Under the pieces are notes generated by a model. It made no database searches and was not told the origin of the DNA. It worked only from the letters and a program-made list of their open reading frames with translations. A DNA stretch of 64,000 bases from positions 30,206,356-30,270,355 of the forward strand of contig OZ020624.1 in the NCBI GenBank assembly GCA_963971575.1, in the 5' to 3' direction. This DNA comes from Liopterus haemorrhoidalis (Eukaryota; Arthropoda; Insecta; Coleoptera; Dytiscidae). Made by a program: the position numbers and the translations under genes. This document shows positions 52,283-62,405 of this stretch, in pieces; position 1 is the stretch's first letter; each line of letters opens with the position of its first letter.

Positions 52283-53198
52283 GTTTGAGATCAGACGTAA
52301 TATTATATCACAGGCTCGCTACCTAGTTGATAATAAAAGATACGACATCAAAGTAACGTAACAGGGCTCGCCACAAAACTAAGACAAAGTATTGTGTGAA
52401 CTTACTCGTAAATGATAGTTTTATATTTTAAGGTTATAACTAAATAAAAGAACTATTACAAAAACTACTGTTAAATGTTGATTAAACCCAACATTACTCT
52501 CATAGATATTCAATTTGTAGTGATTTTGTAAGTTGGGTTTTTAAAATCTTTATCGGAGAGTGTTGTGCCGCTTGCCGGTATATTCTCACAACTCCCTGCT
52601 CTCGTTCATATTCATACAAACTTGACATTTTTTATTTTCAAAATTTGATAGAATTTTCTCGAGTTATCTTTTAAATATCTAAAAACACTTGAGTCCTTCC
52701 TTGACGTGTTACAGCATAATGCTTCTTACGGCGGATATCCAGTGTGCCTTGACATTATCCCCAAAAGTCAGGCAAAGCTCTTTCTGTTTCAATCAAGAGC
52801 TGGTGGCGGTTGCATGCATGCACTGGCTGGAGTATACGTCACGTTACCATGACAACCACTCAGGCGATGCATCCTTCCTCGGTAGCGGGATCGCAACGAC
52901 ATTATACAGAAATTGAGATGGCGTGGTAAACTGACAGAGAATACCAACGCAGATAAATCACACGAATTAATTCACACATACAGACATTACAATCAAGACA
53001 AAAAATATCTCTTCAACACTGCAATACTTCTAATATCAAATTCATGATCGTCAGCATCAACGTTAAAGATCTAATACGAGAGAGATTCAAAATAGACCTG
53101 AATTTAATATTTTTCTGAACGTTTTTGAAGAGCTACTGGCAAGAGGATTTACGGAGTTCACACTAAAATTATTGAGAAAAGACACATTGTCCATATTC
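52283..53198. other. No gene recognised
   Basis: No credible coding frame; 52689-52916 is open on the plus strand but without motifs. Confidence 0.35.
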
Positions 53199-53200
53199 TA

Positions 53201-54074
53201 CAAGGTGTCTAAATTTTATATTTATTTAGCTTACTGCGTGAACGCAACGTATCCGAGGGGCGCGGGGGTTATGTCAATCGGTAGCCTGGCTCTTGAGCGC
53301 GCGTTATGCGTGCGAGAGTTTTACAAAAACGGTGATTCGGCGACTGTAGCGCGTAGAAAATTCTTCAGTATTCGAGGTTTTCGCCACTTAAATGATGCGC
53401 CAAGCATTCCTTTTATTCGACATTGGGTTAAAAAGTTTGAAGAGACTGGTACAACGCTGGATAAATCAAAATCCGGGCGACCTAGGTCATCAAGAACGGT
53501 AGAAAACGTGGAGAATGTTAATCAGTCTGTTCGTGACGACCCGAACCTTTCAATTCGGAAGCGCGCAAGTGCTTTAAATGTGTATAGATCATCATTACAT
53601 CGCATTATGCACAAAGACCTAAAGCTGCACCCCTACAAAATTCAATTGGTGTAAGAATTAAAGCCCCAAGATGCCAGTCAGAGGCAATTTTCTCAGGCAA
53701 ATTGATCTCCCGGAGAGGTGACATAAATTGGCCTACACGCAGTCCAGATTTAACCCCAATGGACTTTTTCCTATGGGGTTATCTTAAATGTAAAGTTTAC
53801 GCCAATAAACCGACTTCACTGGCGCATTTGAAAGAAAATATCCGTCACGAAATGGCAGCCATCCCTGAGTCCACCTGCCGAGACGTCATAAGTAATTTTA
53901 CTGTTCGATTAAATGAGTGCCGAGAACGTGAGGGTCTACATTTAGACGATATTATTTTTAAGAAATAAATCCCCAAAAAGTGTATTTTAATAATTAATAA
54001 ACATTTTTTCTATATACGGCTTACTTTTTTTTTAATCGATCCACTAAATATAAAATTTCTCTTGAGACACCTTG
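53201..54074 (+). mobile_element. Tc1/mariner-superfamily element, family F (internally deleted)
   Basis: The left end is CAAGGTGTCTAAATTTTATA and the right end, reverse-complemented, is CAAGGTGTCTCAAGAGAAAT, followed by TTTATATTTAG in a related position. TA flanks both (53199-53200, 54075-54076). Length 874 bp. Confidence 0.88.
53271..53968 (+). pseudogene. Tc1/mariner-superfamily transposase with internal deletion (family F)
   Basis: The N-terminal half (MSIGSLALERALCVREFYKN, then FIRHWVKKFEETGTTLDKSK, RPRSSRTVENV and RKRASALNVYRSSLHRIMHK) holds two helix-turn-helix regions and ends at a stop at 53653. The C-terminal part (53702-53968) starts close to the third catalytic Asp block, INWPTRSPDLTPMDFFLWGY, followed by LKCKVYANKPTSLAHLKENI and a basic end. 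The central part with the first two Asp residues is missing. This 'LTP.DFFLWGYLK' type is common in insects. Confidence 0.9.
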
Positions 54075-54333
54075 TATAATATTTTACATTCGAACTACAA
54101 TAAAAACGTAGCAATGTTTAGACTGTGAAGGGTGACGATTAGTTTATTGCTAGAATTTAAAGAATCTGTAAATAGTTAAAATGGGATCTTCACGGATAAT
54201 CTGAAGAGAAAAATGCGTATTTTTTGGTCGAGTTAGCTGGAGCGCTCATCAATCTAATAGTACATGATATTATTATTATTTAATAGTATAATAATGACCT
54301 AAACCGAAGGCTTGTAGCTTCATATGACACATA

Positions 54334-55063
54334 CGAGATGTGTAAATAAAGTAACCGGACTAGCAACATAGCGTTTATTCTGGCAACATCTGGGACGCAG
54401 GACATGAAGCAACGGCAGGTGAACATGTGATACGCCTTCAGTAAGAGTTTGAACTCGCTAGAGTAATTTTGTTGTCCGTAGCGATTCTTTCGTGAAACGG
54501 TTTTTTCTAGTACGTTCTAAAAATGAGTGACATTCATTTCGAGCAACGGTGTGCTATCAGGTTTGTGTGCTATCAATGCAACGAAAACTTTTGCAAAGCT
54601 TCAGCAGGTCTACAGATACAGTGTTTTGTCAAGGACCCAGGTTTTTTGGTTGTTTAAGGCATTTTCAGAAAGAAGAGAGTTTATTGAAGATTGCGCTTTG
54701 TCACACAGCAATTTCAATAAACGAATTGTTGGCCAATAAAAACATTCATGTGGCTCGTAAGCCTCCTTATTCGCCACACTTGAGTCCTTGTGACTTTTTC
54801 CTCTTCCCAAGATTGAAAAATCATCTCAAGGGACGTCATTTTGGGACACTCAAAAACATTCAAACGCCCGTAACCAACCAGCTGAAAGCTAATCCGGTAT
54901 CCGAGATCCAGCATTGCTATGAGAATTGTAAGAAACGTCTCCAGCGCTGTGTGGCTTCCCAAGGAGTGTGTGGTTATTTTGAGGAAGACGATATTAAATT
55001 GTAATTCAATTCGAAGAAAAAATGTTTAAAAAACCAGTCCAGTTACTTACTTTACTCTCCTTG
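54334..55063 (+). mobile_element. Mariner element, family E, copy 2 (internally deleted)
   Basis: The left end is CGAGATGTGTAAATAAAGTA, and the right end reverse-complemented is CAAGGAGAGTAAAGTAAGTA, each continuing into ACYGGACT. TA flanks both (54332-54333, 55064-55065). Length 730 bp. Related to the duplicated copy at 30741. Confidence 0.85.
54524..55004 (+). pseudogene. Mariner transposase with internal deletion (family E, copy 2)
   Basis: The start ATGAGTGACATTCATTTCG corresponds to the MSDI start of copy 1. The DNA-binding part is frameshifted after FEQRCAIRF. In the frame 54549-55004 it passes from that region straight to NELLANKNIHVARKPPYSPH and LSPCDFFLFPRLKNHLKGRH, the third Asp block, and ends FEEDDIKL. 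The first two Asp blocks are absent. Confidence 0.87.
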
Positions 55064-55065
55064 TA

Positions 55066-55443
55066 TAAGTCAAATTTTTTCAACAATTTTTGCGTCAAGA
55101 TCTTTATACAAAAAATTATTTCTATATATCGAATTCCTTTAAATCAAATTTTTCTATAACTCGTAAAATTTGGGATTTTTGAAGACGGTGAACTTCCTAA
55201 ACTCGAATTTTTGTAAAGCATATTTTCTCCGTATTTTGTATTTTGATGCTTATACTCGATGATACTGGAGCACTGTCCAGTTGTCGCGGTACTTTCTCGA
55301 TCAGAACGGGCAATCCCAGCCGATCAGATCGGGAAATGCCAGGTGAACTCTCACTTCTCTTGGCATGTAAGTACGTCGAGAAAAGAAATAGAAATTATGC
55401 CACACGTAAAAATTTTTGAAATTATTTAATGCTCATCACTATT
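55066..55443. other. No gene recognised
   Basis: AT-rich, with a GC-richer patch at 55270-55370 containing GATCAGAACGGGC and GATCAGATCGGGA repeats. No coding frame. Confidence 0.35.
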
Positions 55444-55446
55444 TAA

Positions 55447-55705
55447 GGCCCGGTCTTTCCACCTACAGATAAAGTTCCAGGTAACTATCTGACAGATAAG
55501 GTTATTTATAACTTCATCTGCTGAATAAATATCATCCCTTCTTTCTATACAAATGTATCTATCGGATAGTTATCTAACGGATAATGAGACTGACGTATTG
55601 GATTCACTGACTGGTATTGCCATTTATTCAGCAGATGAAGTTATAAATAACCTTATCTGTCAGATAGTTACCTGGAACTTTATCTGAAGGTGGAAAGACC
55701 GGGCC
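55447..55705. mobile_element. 259-bp Harbinger-like MITE, copy 2
   Basis: The ends are GGCCCGGTCTTTCCACCT and its exact inverse. The 84-bp inverted arms differ at about one position. TAA flanks both sides (55444-55446, 55706-55708). Identical in length to the copy at 19583 and very similar in sequence. Confidence 0.93.
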
Positions 55706-55902
55706 TAAGAGTTTTTAAGTTTCATGGCAAAATTTTACAAGCTAAGCTTTATGGAAATTAAAAGATAATGGGGCACAAAATGACAACTTTTTAAATGCAA
55801 TGTGTTTTGAGTAAAAATAAATAAAATCTAGTTTAAATTTGAACAGCCCTAGTAGAATCATTTAGAAAAGGTCCAGAAGCAAAAGAAACAGGCAGATAAA
55901 TA

Positions 55903-56283
55903 CTCCCTTTCTTCCAAAATAATTCTCCGATTTAGGAATTTTATTTGTTCCAAAATAAGTGTCCAATTTCATAAAAAAAAGGATATATAACGTATATTTT
56001 CACAACTAAATATGAGAAAGCTTGTAATCGTTGCCTACTCTATGAAGCATGATCAATTCCATACACTTCTGCAGTGTAATGAAACAATTGTCTAGTTTTT
56101 CCGCGGTTATTTCATCCCATGTTTTATGCACGGCCGTAATGAGTTCATCAATACTGAACTCGTTATGTTGTAATGATTGAATGGCGTTAAAGAAATCCAA
56201 ATCGAGGACTAATTTAAATAAATAACTATTGATACATTTAATATCACTATTTCATTTCATTTCTTATTTTGGAACGGAGGGAG
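55903..56283. mobile_element. Stowaway-like Tc1/mariner MITE with transposase remnant
   Basis: The right end, reverse-complemented, is CTCCCTCCGTTCCAAAATAA, and the left end is CTCCCTTTCTTCCAAAATAA. TA flanks both (55901-55902, 56284-56285). A second GTTCCAAAATAAGTGTC lies inside near the left end. The CTCCCTCCGTTCC terminus is the one described for Stowaway MITEs and mariner-like elements of plants. It carries a minus-strand transposase C-terminus. Confidence 0.8.
56006..56215 (-). pseudogene. Tc1/mariner transposase C-terminus, plant/oomycete-like type
   Basis: A 64-70-codon minus-strand frame reading LVLDLDFFNAIQSLQ, then IDELITAVHKTWDEI, ITLQKCMELIM and GNDYKLSHI to a stop. I recall a 'D.GFF..IQSLQ ... 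V...F ... FLTLQ.CM.EIM...G.N.YK.PHM' end from Tc1/mariner transposases of plants and oomycetes. The final catalytic residue lies in or just before the DLDFF segment. All upstream domains are deleted. Confidence 0.65.
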
Positions 56284-56412
56284 TATCATTTTGAAATTAG
56301 AAGGATCATACCACAAATTTAAATAGGCGTTTTGTAAGATTGAAACAACTAAATCCGGGTTGCTCTGAAATACATTTTAATATTCCAAGTTATGGAACTG
56401 TATGCAAATGTG

Positions 56413-56470
56413 ACTCCATGGTAAAACAGCGTAACTCCGCAGAGAGTCATGGGTTTAAATCCCTACACAT
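56413..56470 (+). other. tRNA-like sequence, possible SINE head
   Basis: CTCCATGGTAAAACAGC resembles an A-box region, and GGGTTTAAATCCC resembles a B box 31 bp on. The spacing equals that in the SINE at 23619. No cloverleaf, poly(A) tail or duplication is visible. Confidence 0.35.
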
Positions 56471-57388
56471 CTAGTTAATAAAGCTAATTTAATAGTCATT
56501 TCACCTTATCCTTCATTATCCTAAAATACCTTTTAAACCAAAAATCTACTTCCTTGGTTTGACATGTCTATTCCCAGGCTAAACTCCACAATGTAAACTG
56601 AGGGCGGATGCCAAGTCTTTACTGTGTAAACTGCTCTGTCGGTCAAACCACGGCGCTAGTCTGTCCACGCGTAATTACATCGGCGAACGGCTACGTAAAC
56701 ACATCGTCCTTACAAGTACCTATATTGCCTCCCACAAAACTTCTCAATCGCGAACAGAATAAAAAGTAGGGTAAGGATTTATAGAAGCGGTGAAAAGAGG
56801 GAATAAAAAGGACAATGCTGGTTGAAATAATAAGATTTTTAAAGTAATTTCTTCTTAGTATTTTAGTTATTTTAGTTTAGTTTAGCTAGTCCAGTGTTAT
56901 GAACTTACCGGTCAGTTGTTAAAGCTTAAAAGCTCATAATTAATTCCACCCTCTATGTATCTTTGAAGCTTCAGGAAGTTCAGTGGTGTTACAAGTACAC
57001 TTGCAATCAGTTATACAGAGTGTATCTAAAAGGAAACTACAACTTTATGTATACATATTCATTAAGAGGACGTACACAAAGATAGAGTACCAAAACGTAG
57101 CAAAACATTACAAGGTTGATGCACTGAATGCACGTAAGAATTGAATACTTTAGTACTCGATATTGCCACTGCGAAAGCCTAAGATTTATTTTTATTCCTT
57201 AGTCTTATTTAACTACTGAAGATGGCTAATTCGTAGCCGAAATGTACGTCTAGTGACAGAAAAATTATTTGTGAAGTAAAGAATCTCTTTAAGTTTACCT
57301 TATCCTAAACTTCACGTTAACTCAACAATTAATATTTCAGATTTATTTATTGGTTTGTTACATAGGTCCGTTCGTTTTTTTTTTCACC
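56471..57388. other. No gene recognised; possible Penelope-like 3' region
   Basis: Non-coding. A hammerhead-like motif at 57212-57254 suggests that part of this stretch is the end of a Penelope-like element, but no coding remains were found. Confidence 0.35.
57212..57254 (+). ncRNA. Hammerhead-ribozyme-like motif, locus 2
   Basis: Blocks in type-I order: CTGAAGA (57216-57222), GAAA (57239-57242) and GTC (57248-57250). ACTA (57212-57215) pairs with TAGT (57251-57254) as a 4-bp stem I. GGCT/AGCC (57224-57227 with 57235-57238) form stem II. GTAC is a palindromic stem-III loop. One extra T sits between CTGAAGA and stem II, as at locus 1, which departs from the canonical core. Activity is unproven. 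Confidence 0.5.
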
Positions 57389-57396
57389 TTTTATTT

Positions 57397-57898
57397 CAGG
57401 GCTTCGAACCGAAACTGAACCGAAAACAGAAAACCGAAAAAAACCGTTATTTTTGTCAGAACGAAAACCGGAACTGAACCGAAAAAAAATATAGGTTTAT
57501 TTCGGTTCAGATAATGTTTATGTGAGTGAATATAAAATACATTTTATTTAACATTATTTTTTAAACAGATGAGCAGAAAAAAATCGTAATTCGTAATTTT
57601 TTAACTGATAAGTAAAAGAATACGCTTTTATTATTTCAGTGGGGGGGGGGTTGAACGCCCAAAAACCCCACCTCCCGTCAGCGACCTTGGCATGATTATC
57701 ACAGAATAAGGAATAAAATGTTCTTCTAAATAATAGTAGAAAATAAATTTCTAATACAAATAAAAGCATTTAAAAATTTATCACTCGGAACTGAACCAAA
57801 AACCGTAATTTTTGCCGGAACGAAAACCGGAACCGAACCGATATATATTTTGAACCGTTACGAAAACCGAAACAAAAAAATAACGGTTCGAAGCCCTG
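57397..57898. mobile_element. hAT MITE rich in GAACCG/CGGTTC repeats, perfect 8-bp target duplication
   Basis: The ends are CAGGGCTTCGAACCG and its exact inverse. TTTTATTT is duplicated at 57389-57396 and 57899-57906. Both subterminal regions consist of variations on CCGAAACTGAACCGAAAA, giving an extended imperfect inverted repeat. The middle includes a run of about ten G. No transposase. Confidence 0.93.
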
Positions 57899-57939
57899 TT
57901 TTATTTTATTCAATAAAATATACGTTATAAAAAAACTTT

Positions 57940-58175
57940 TATTATCAAATGTACTGTCCATTATTTTCTATCACTTTGGTCAAACGCTCAGGCAGTTTAC
58001 AATGCCATCTCTCCAGAAGGTTCCGTCTTTGCTCTCGAAAAATCTGTAGAGGTGAATTTTAATATCGTCCAAAGATGCGAAATTTTGTTCGTTAAGGGAA
58101 TTTTGTAGAGAGCGGAACAAATGATAGTCGGAGCATATGGTCCTGACATCGCACCATCCAACAACGCAACAACCA
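57940..58175 (-). pseudogene. Mariner transposase C-terminal fragment
   Basis: Minus strand. CSDYHLFRSLQNSLNEQNFA contains the third catalytic Asp. It is followed by SLDDIKIHLYRFF, DGIVNCLPERLTKVIENNGQ and a stop near 57950. Upstream, towards 58175, only scrambled mariner-like residues remain before a LINE RNase H sequence begins. One frameshift lies near 58000. Confidence 0.78.
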
Positions 58176-58179
58176 GATT

Positions 58180-58440
58180 TTTAGTATAAGATGCACTGGA
58201 TCTGGCTCTTGGATACTGTTCAGAGCCCTCAGCGAGAACGTCAGGATAATACTTGAACGACTTTGCTCTGACAAGACAAAGCACAGGGCCTTTTAAATAA
58301 TACAGCTCAGCAGTGTACACACTCGTTATGGAATGCAAACGGTACTGAATCTGCTGACGTGGATTAAAGAAAAAGAACGTACGCCCATCCCTGGTTCCGG
58401 ATATGGATCCATCAGTAAAAATTACAGTTTCCTAGAACCT
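58180..58440 (-). pseudogene. LINE RNase H N-terminal fragment
   Basis: Minus strand from about 58440: VIFTDGSISGTRDGRTFFFF (first Asp block) and HSITSVYTAELYYL (Glu block), then a frameshifted stretch resembling the second Asp region (SEQSRSSIILTF). The C-terminal RNase H part is replaced by the mariner fragment. Confidence 0.72.
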
Positions 58441-58499
58441 AGGGACCAGTGTCCTTTATAACTTATGTTGCTATTCGATACGCAACGTAGTATCTTTAT

Positions 58500-60660
58500 C
58501 AAACGCTTACAGTTTATAGCTTATTTTTTATGACTCAACAAACTATTCCCTGTGAGCAGCACGGATTTTTCAAGGGTAGATCGGTCTTGACTAATATGGT
58601 GCCTTTTGTTCAATATTTAAGTGAGTCTGTTGATTTTCGGCAACAGGTCACTACAGTATACACTGATTTCTCTAAAGCATTTCACATCCAAAATTACTAC
58701 TCAAACTAGAAAAGTTTGGAATAAGTGACGATCTGTTGAGGTTGATTGAGTCATATATTTTCAATCGCACTCAATTTGTTGTAAATAATTTTGTCTCCCA
58801 CAGTCCATGTCACAACAGGTGTGCCACAGGGCTCCCATTTTGGACCTCTGTTATTTTCCAAGTATTCGAAACATTTATTATATACTGACGACTTAAAGTT
58901 ATTTAAATTATCAAGATTGAACATTGTTTAGAACAAGATGACTTGAACAAGCTTGTTGACTACTGTACTATTAACAAACTAAGATTGAATTCAACAAAGT
59001 GCAAGGTAATGACTTTCACAAGAATCATTAATCCCCTTACAACTTTAAATGGTTTGTATCTGCAACAGGTATCAGAAGTCAAGGACCTTGGAATCATCTT
59101 GGATACTAAATTAACTTTTGATCAACACGTCCACTTTATTGTCAAGAAATCTCTCAGGAAATTGGGCTTTATTTTCAGAGTCACAAGCGAGTTTTCCAAT
59201 CATCGGGCGCTTATTTGCCAATTCAATAGTTTAGTTAGAAGCACACTAGAATATGCTACCCCGATTTGGAATCCACGATATAATATATATATTGACCAAA
59301 TTGAAAATGTTCAAGAGAAAAACTAACCTTCCAAATTATTTTAATAAAAAACAAAGTATTAGAGAGAAATGGCATGATTCGTAGATATCTTTACTAATTT
59401 GAGCATGAAAATAAATTTACAGCAGTATTCAAACAAACAAAATTATTAATTTTAAGGTAATAATTATAAATAAGGAAAAACTTATACTCATACGTAAATT
59501 TTGGATTATAATTTGTTGTTTAATTAAATTAAATTTTTATGTTTCCCCTACGTACAAAGTAATAAAATATTAAGTAAAAATATATTTATTCATATAATAT
59601 ATTGCTACAAGTTGTATTTAAATGTTTATTTTTATTTAAAAAAAAATAGTCTCTGTAATGCATGATATCGTCGTCATCTGAACTATCGCTGTCATTTTTT
59701 GTATTTATTATTATTGGATTAATATCATCAACAATCCTTTCCCTTTCCCACCATTCATTTATTAAATTTTCGATTTTTTTAACAGATTTGCCCAAGTTTC
59801 ACAACTAATTTGATCATAGGCTACTTGCCACATTTTCAAAACTTCGTTATCACTATATCCATTTTGACCAATATGTCTATCATAATAATTTTTTGTTATA
59901 TCCCAAATTAGTTCAATGGGGTTAAACTGGCAGTGATAAGGAGGTAAACTTAGTACTTTATAACCATACGTTTGTACCAATGTATCAATAAAATAAACTG
60001 GTTCAGATTTTAATTTCCTTCGTTTTCTCGTGATTTTGTTAGTGAGAAGTTCAGATTTATTACATTTTATAATTCTACGAATTGTTGATTCCGAAATCTT
60101 TAAGGCAGCTGCTACACTTTGACGGACACAAGATAGAGAAATAAGTGGTCCATTGTTCTCTTTTTCGGATTTAAAATATTCCAGCAGATTTAAAATTAAA
60201 GTTTGTAAATTCAATAATTGGCCGCAAGATCTATTAATTAATATTATTAACAGACACTGATAGCTAAGACAAATAACAAAAAACATTTTTAAAATCGCTG
60301 ATAAATGGTAACTAGATTATTATATAAATGCATTACTTGATACATACACGTAACAGTCACCTATCAGCAATCCGACTATATCCATGATCTAGCTTTCTTA
60401 TACAGAATAATAAATAATGAACTAAATTCTATCAATTTAATTCCTTACTTTGAATTTAATTGTTATCCCTAAGTTTTGAGAAACCGTATGCTGTTGCACA
60501 ACCATCGTTACAACAGTAATCTTGGCATAAATTCTCCAATTGCTAGAATATCAACTTCGTTTAGTAGAGTCAACCCAGATCTGAACATTTTTCCTGTTCA
60601 CTACATTATTTCACATAGACAGGAATTGAACTTATGTTCAAACCCTTGCTAAGTGGTCAA
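58500..60660 (+). pseudogene. LINE reverse transcriptase and C-terminus, interrupted by a DDE element
   Basis: Plus strand 58540-59334 carries, across several frameshifts, HGFFKGRSVLTN, VYTDFSKAF (motif A), a GVPQGS-like block, ILYTDDLKLF (catalytic box) and the open frame 58943-59326 with INKLRLNSTKCKVMTFTRI, KDLGIILDTKLTFDQHVHF and LEYATPIWNPRYN. The C-terminus resumes at about 60350 with YIHDLAFLYRIINNELNSIN and ends near 60660. Between them lies a minus-strand transposase relic. CR1/jockey-like. Confidence 0.8.
59586..60286 (-). pseudogene. IS630-type (DDE_3) transposase, internally deleted
   Basis: Minus strand. The N-terminal frame (60286-59762) has NNGPLISLSCVRQSVAAALK and ISESTIRRIIK, a helix-turn-helix. 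After an internal deletion at about RKLKSEP comes LPPYHCQFNPIELIWDITKN, the last catalytic block of these elements. A frameshift near 59770 leads to LINEWWERERIVDDINPIII and the acidic SDSSDDDD end, both typical of this insect family. The first two Asp blocks are missing. Element ends were not found. Confidence 0.8.
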
Positions 60661-61424
60661 ACATGAAGTACCGAGAATTTAACACTTGTAAACATAGGCT
60701 TGCCAATTATGTTTTAACGATATTGTATTAACAATTCAATTTGAATGTGTTTGTCTATCGTTTCTATCGACCCGATTTAAATTTTAGTGACAACAATATT
60801 CATTTTATCTGACATAATTTTTGGTTGAACAATTTTTCAGTTTATAACTGTCCCTGATTGAAAATCGCAATGCAGTAGTCAGCACTCAATGTAGAACTGT
60901 ATTAAAAACTGTCACAACCATTCTATCCTAGTTGATATACATCATTTTTGAAAATTATTTCTTTTTTTAAACTAAAGTACACTCGTTTTGGGGCGTTTAA
61001 AATCAAAATCAACGCTAGTATAATTGATTTTATTGGTTATCTGTCGAAATATATTTCATTTAGACAAAATATGTGATGTAGTCATGTTGGACAAAATTTT
61101 TCAGTTGGTTTTGTAGATCTCCTGCTGTGAAATCTCAATGAGTTTACGATAAATGGTTGTACTATTACTCCACAGGGGTACTCAAAAGTTTTATGAAGTG
61201 ATTCAGCTAATAAATTAAAAAGATAAAAACCAAAATTTCATTTTATATGACTTCTCTAAAAGTTTCATTGGGTTGATATCTGACTCCAAATCTTCTAGGT
61301 GAAGCTCTGATCAATATAACAAATGATATGATGGATATTATGACAAGTAACTTCCAAATGACACGTTATATGTTTAAAAATAATAGTTGGTGGACGAGAA
61401 ACCAATTCGTAGTGCAATTCGTGG
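60661..61424. other. No gene recognised
   Basis: AT-rich spacer; no motif, repeat or terminal sequence supported. Confidence 0.35.
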
Positions 61425-61985
61425 AGTTTTTCCATTTCTACTGCGCACTTGAAGATCTGTGCGTTTTCCTGGTGAAACAGTACTTTTTCTTCGTCAAATG
61501 CGGCCGATTTTGTTACAAATCGGCATCGAATCGGTCTAACAGGTCTGCATAATATACGGCCGTGATCGTTTTGCCCTTTTCCAGGTAGTCGATATGAATG
61601 CTACCGTGCGCATCCCAAAAACCTGTGGCCATGACTTTGTTGACCGACAAGCTCACCTTGGTTTTTTTTGGCCTCGATTAGGTTGGAGCAGTCCACTGTT
61701 TCAACTGTTCCTTTGTCTCTGGTGTATTGTGATGTACCCATGTTTCGTCTTCAGTTATGAAACGGCGCAAAAAGTCCTTATCGTGGTTGAACATTGCCAA
61801 ATATTCCTTCGAAATGGTCAGACGATCGCGTTTGTCGACTGAGAGCAAATGCAGCACCCATCTGGCAGAGAGCTTTCTCATTCCCAAATATTCATACCAA
61901 GTTTCACATAGTTCTCTATTGTCTAAGGTCTTATTTAAGCTGAAAACCATGTCGTCTAACTCACGTTCAGTTTGAGATTATTTTC
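61425..61985 (-). pseudogene. Mariner transposase middle region
   Basis: Minus strand. LGMRKLSARWVLHLLSVDKR, then FLRRFITEDETWVHHNTPET (first catalytic Asp), SVNKVMATGFWDAHGSIHID and YLEKGKTITAVYYADLLDRF. It ends in RPHLTKKKYCF before the second Asp block, which is lost. The N-terminal domain is also missing apart from a short stretch. Mos1-like sequence. It joins a LINE reverse transcriptase at about 61985. Confidence 0.88.
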
Positions 61986-61989
61986 ATGG

Positions 61990-62405
61990 AACCATTTGGT
62001 GGCCTCGGCTTTTGTTTTGTTAGTACTCTCTTGTATTTGATTGGACTGTACCCCGGTATTTATAAATGTAGTATCGTCTGACTATGATAGTGGATGCATT
62101 AACATTCTTTGAAAGTTCATTAATGTACAGTTTAAATAGCAACGGCCCAATTATGGTTCCTTGTCCAACACCAACTTCAAGATCACATATTTCAGACAGA
62201 CTTCCATTATAATAAGTGGCTTGCTTCCTCTTGGTTAAAAATGGTTTAATGATACCGAGAGCATTGCTGCGAATTCCGTAGCGCACGAGTTTGTTGCACA
62301 GAATGTCATGTGACACGCAGTCAAATGCTTTGCAAAAAGTAGTTGCAACGTGAAAACCATTTTCCAATCCCTTGCACGATATTAGATTTTTCCCATGAGA
62401 GACAC
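61990..62405 (-). pseudogene. LINE reverse-transcriptase fragment
   Basis: Minus strand. FCKAFDCVSHDILCNKLVRY (motif A) and GIRSNALGIIKPFLTKRKQA, then VGVGQGTIIGPLLFKLYINE (motif B, Val replacing Pro). The catalytic box is frameshifted to SDDTTFIN, followed by EATKWFHENNLKLN. This CR1-type enzyme is truncated upstream at about 62400 and by the mariner fragment downstream. Confidence 0.83.
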
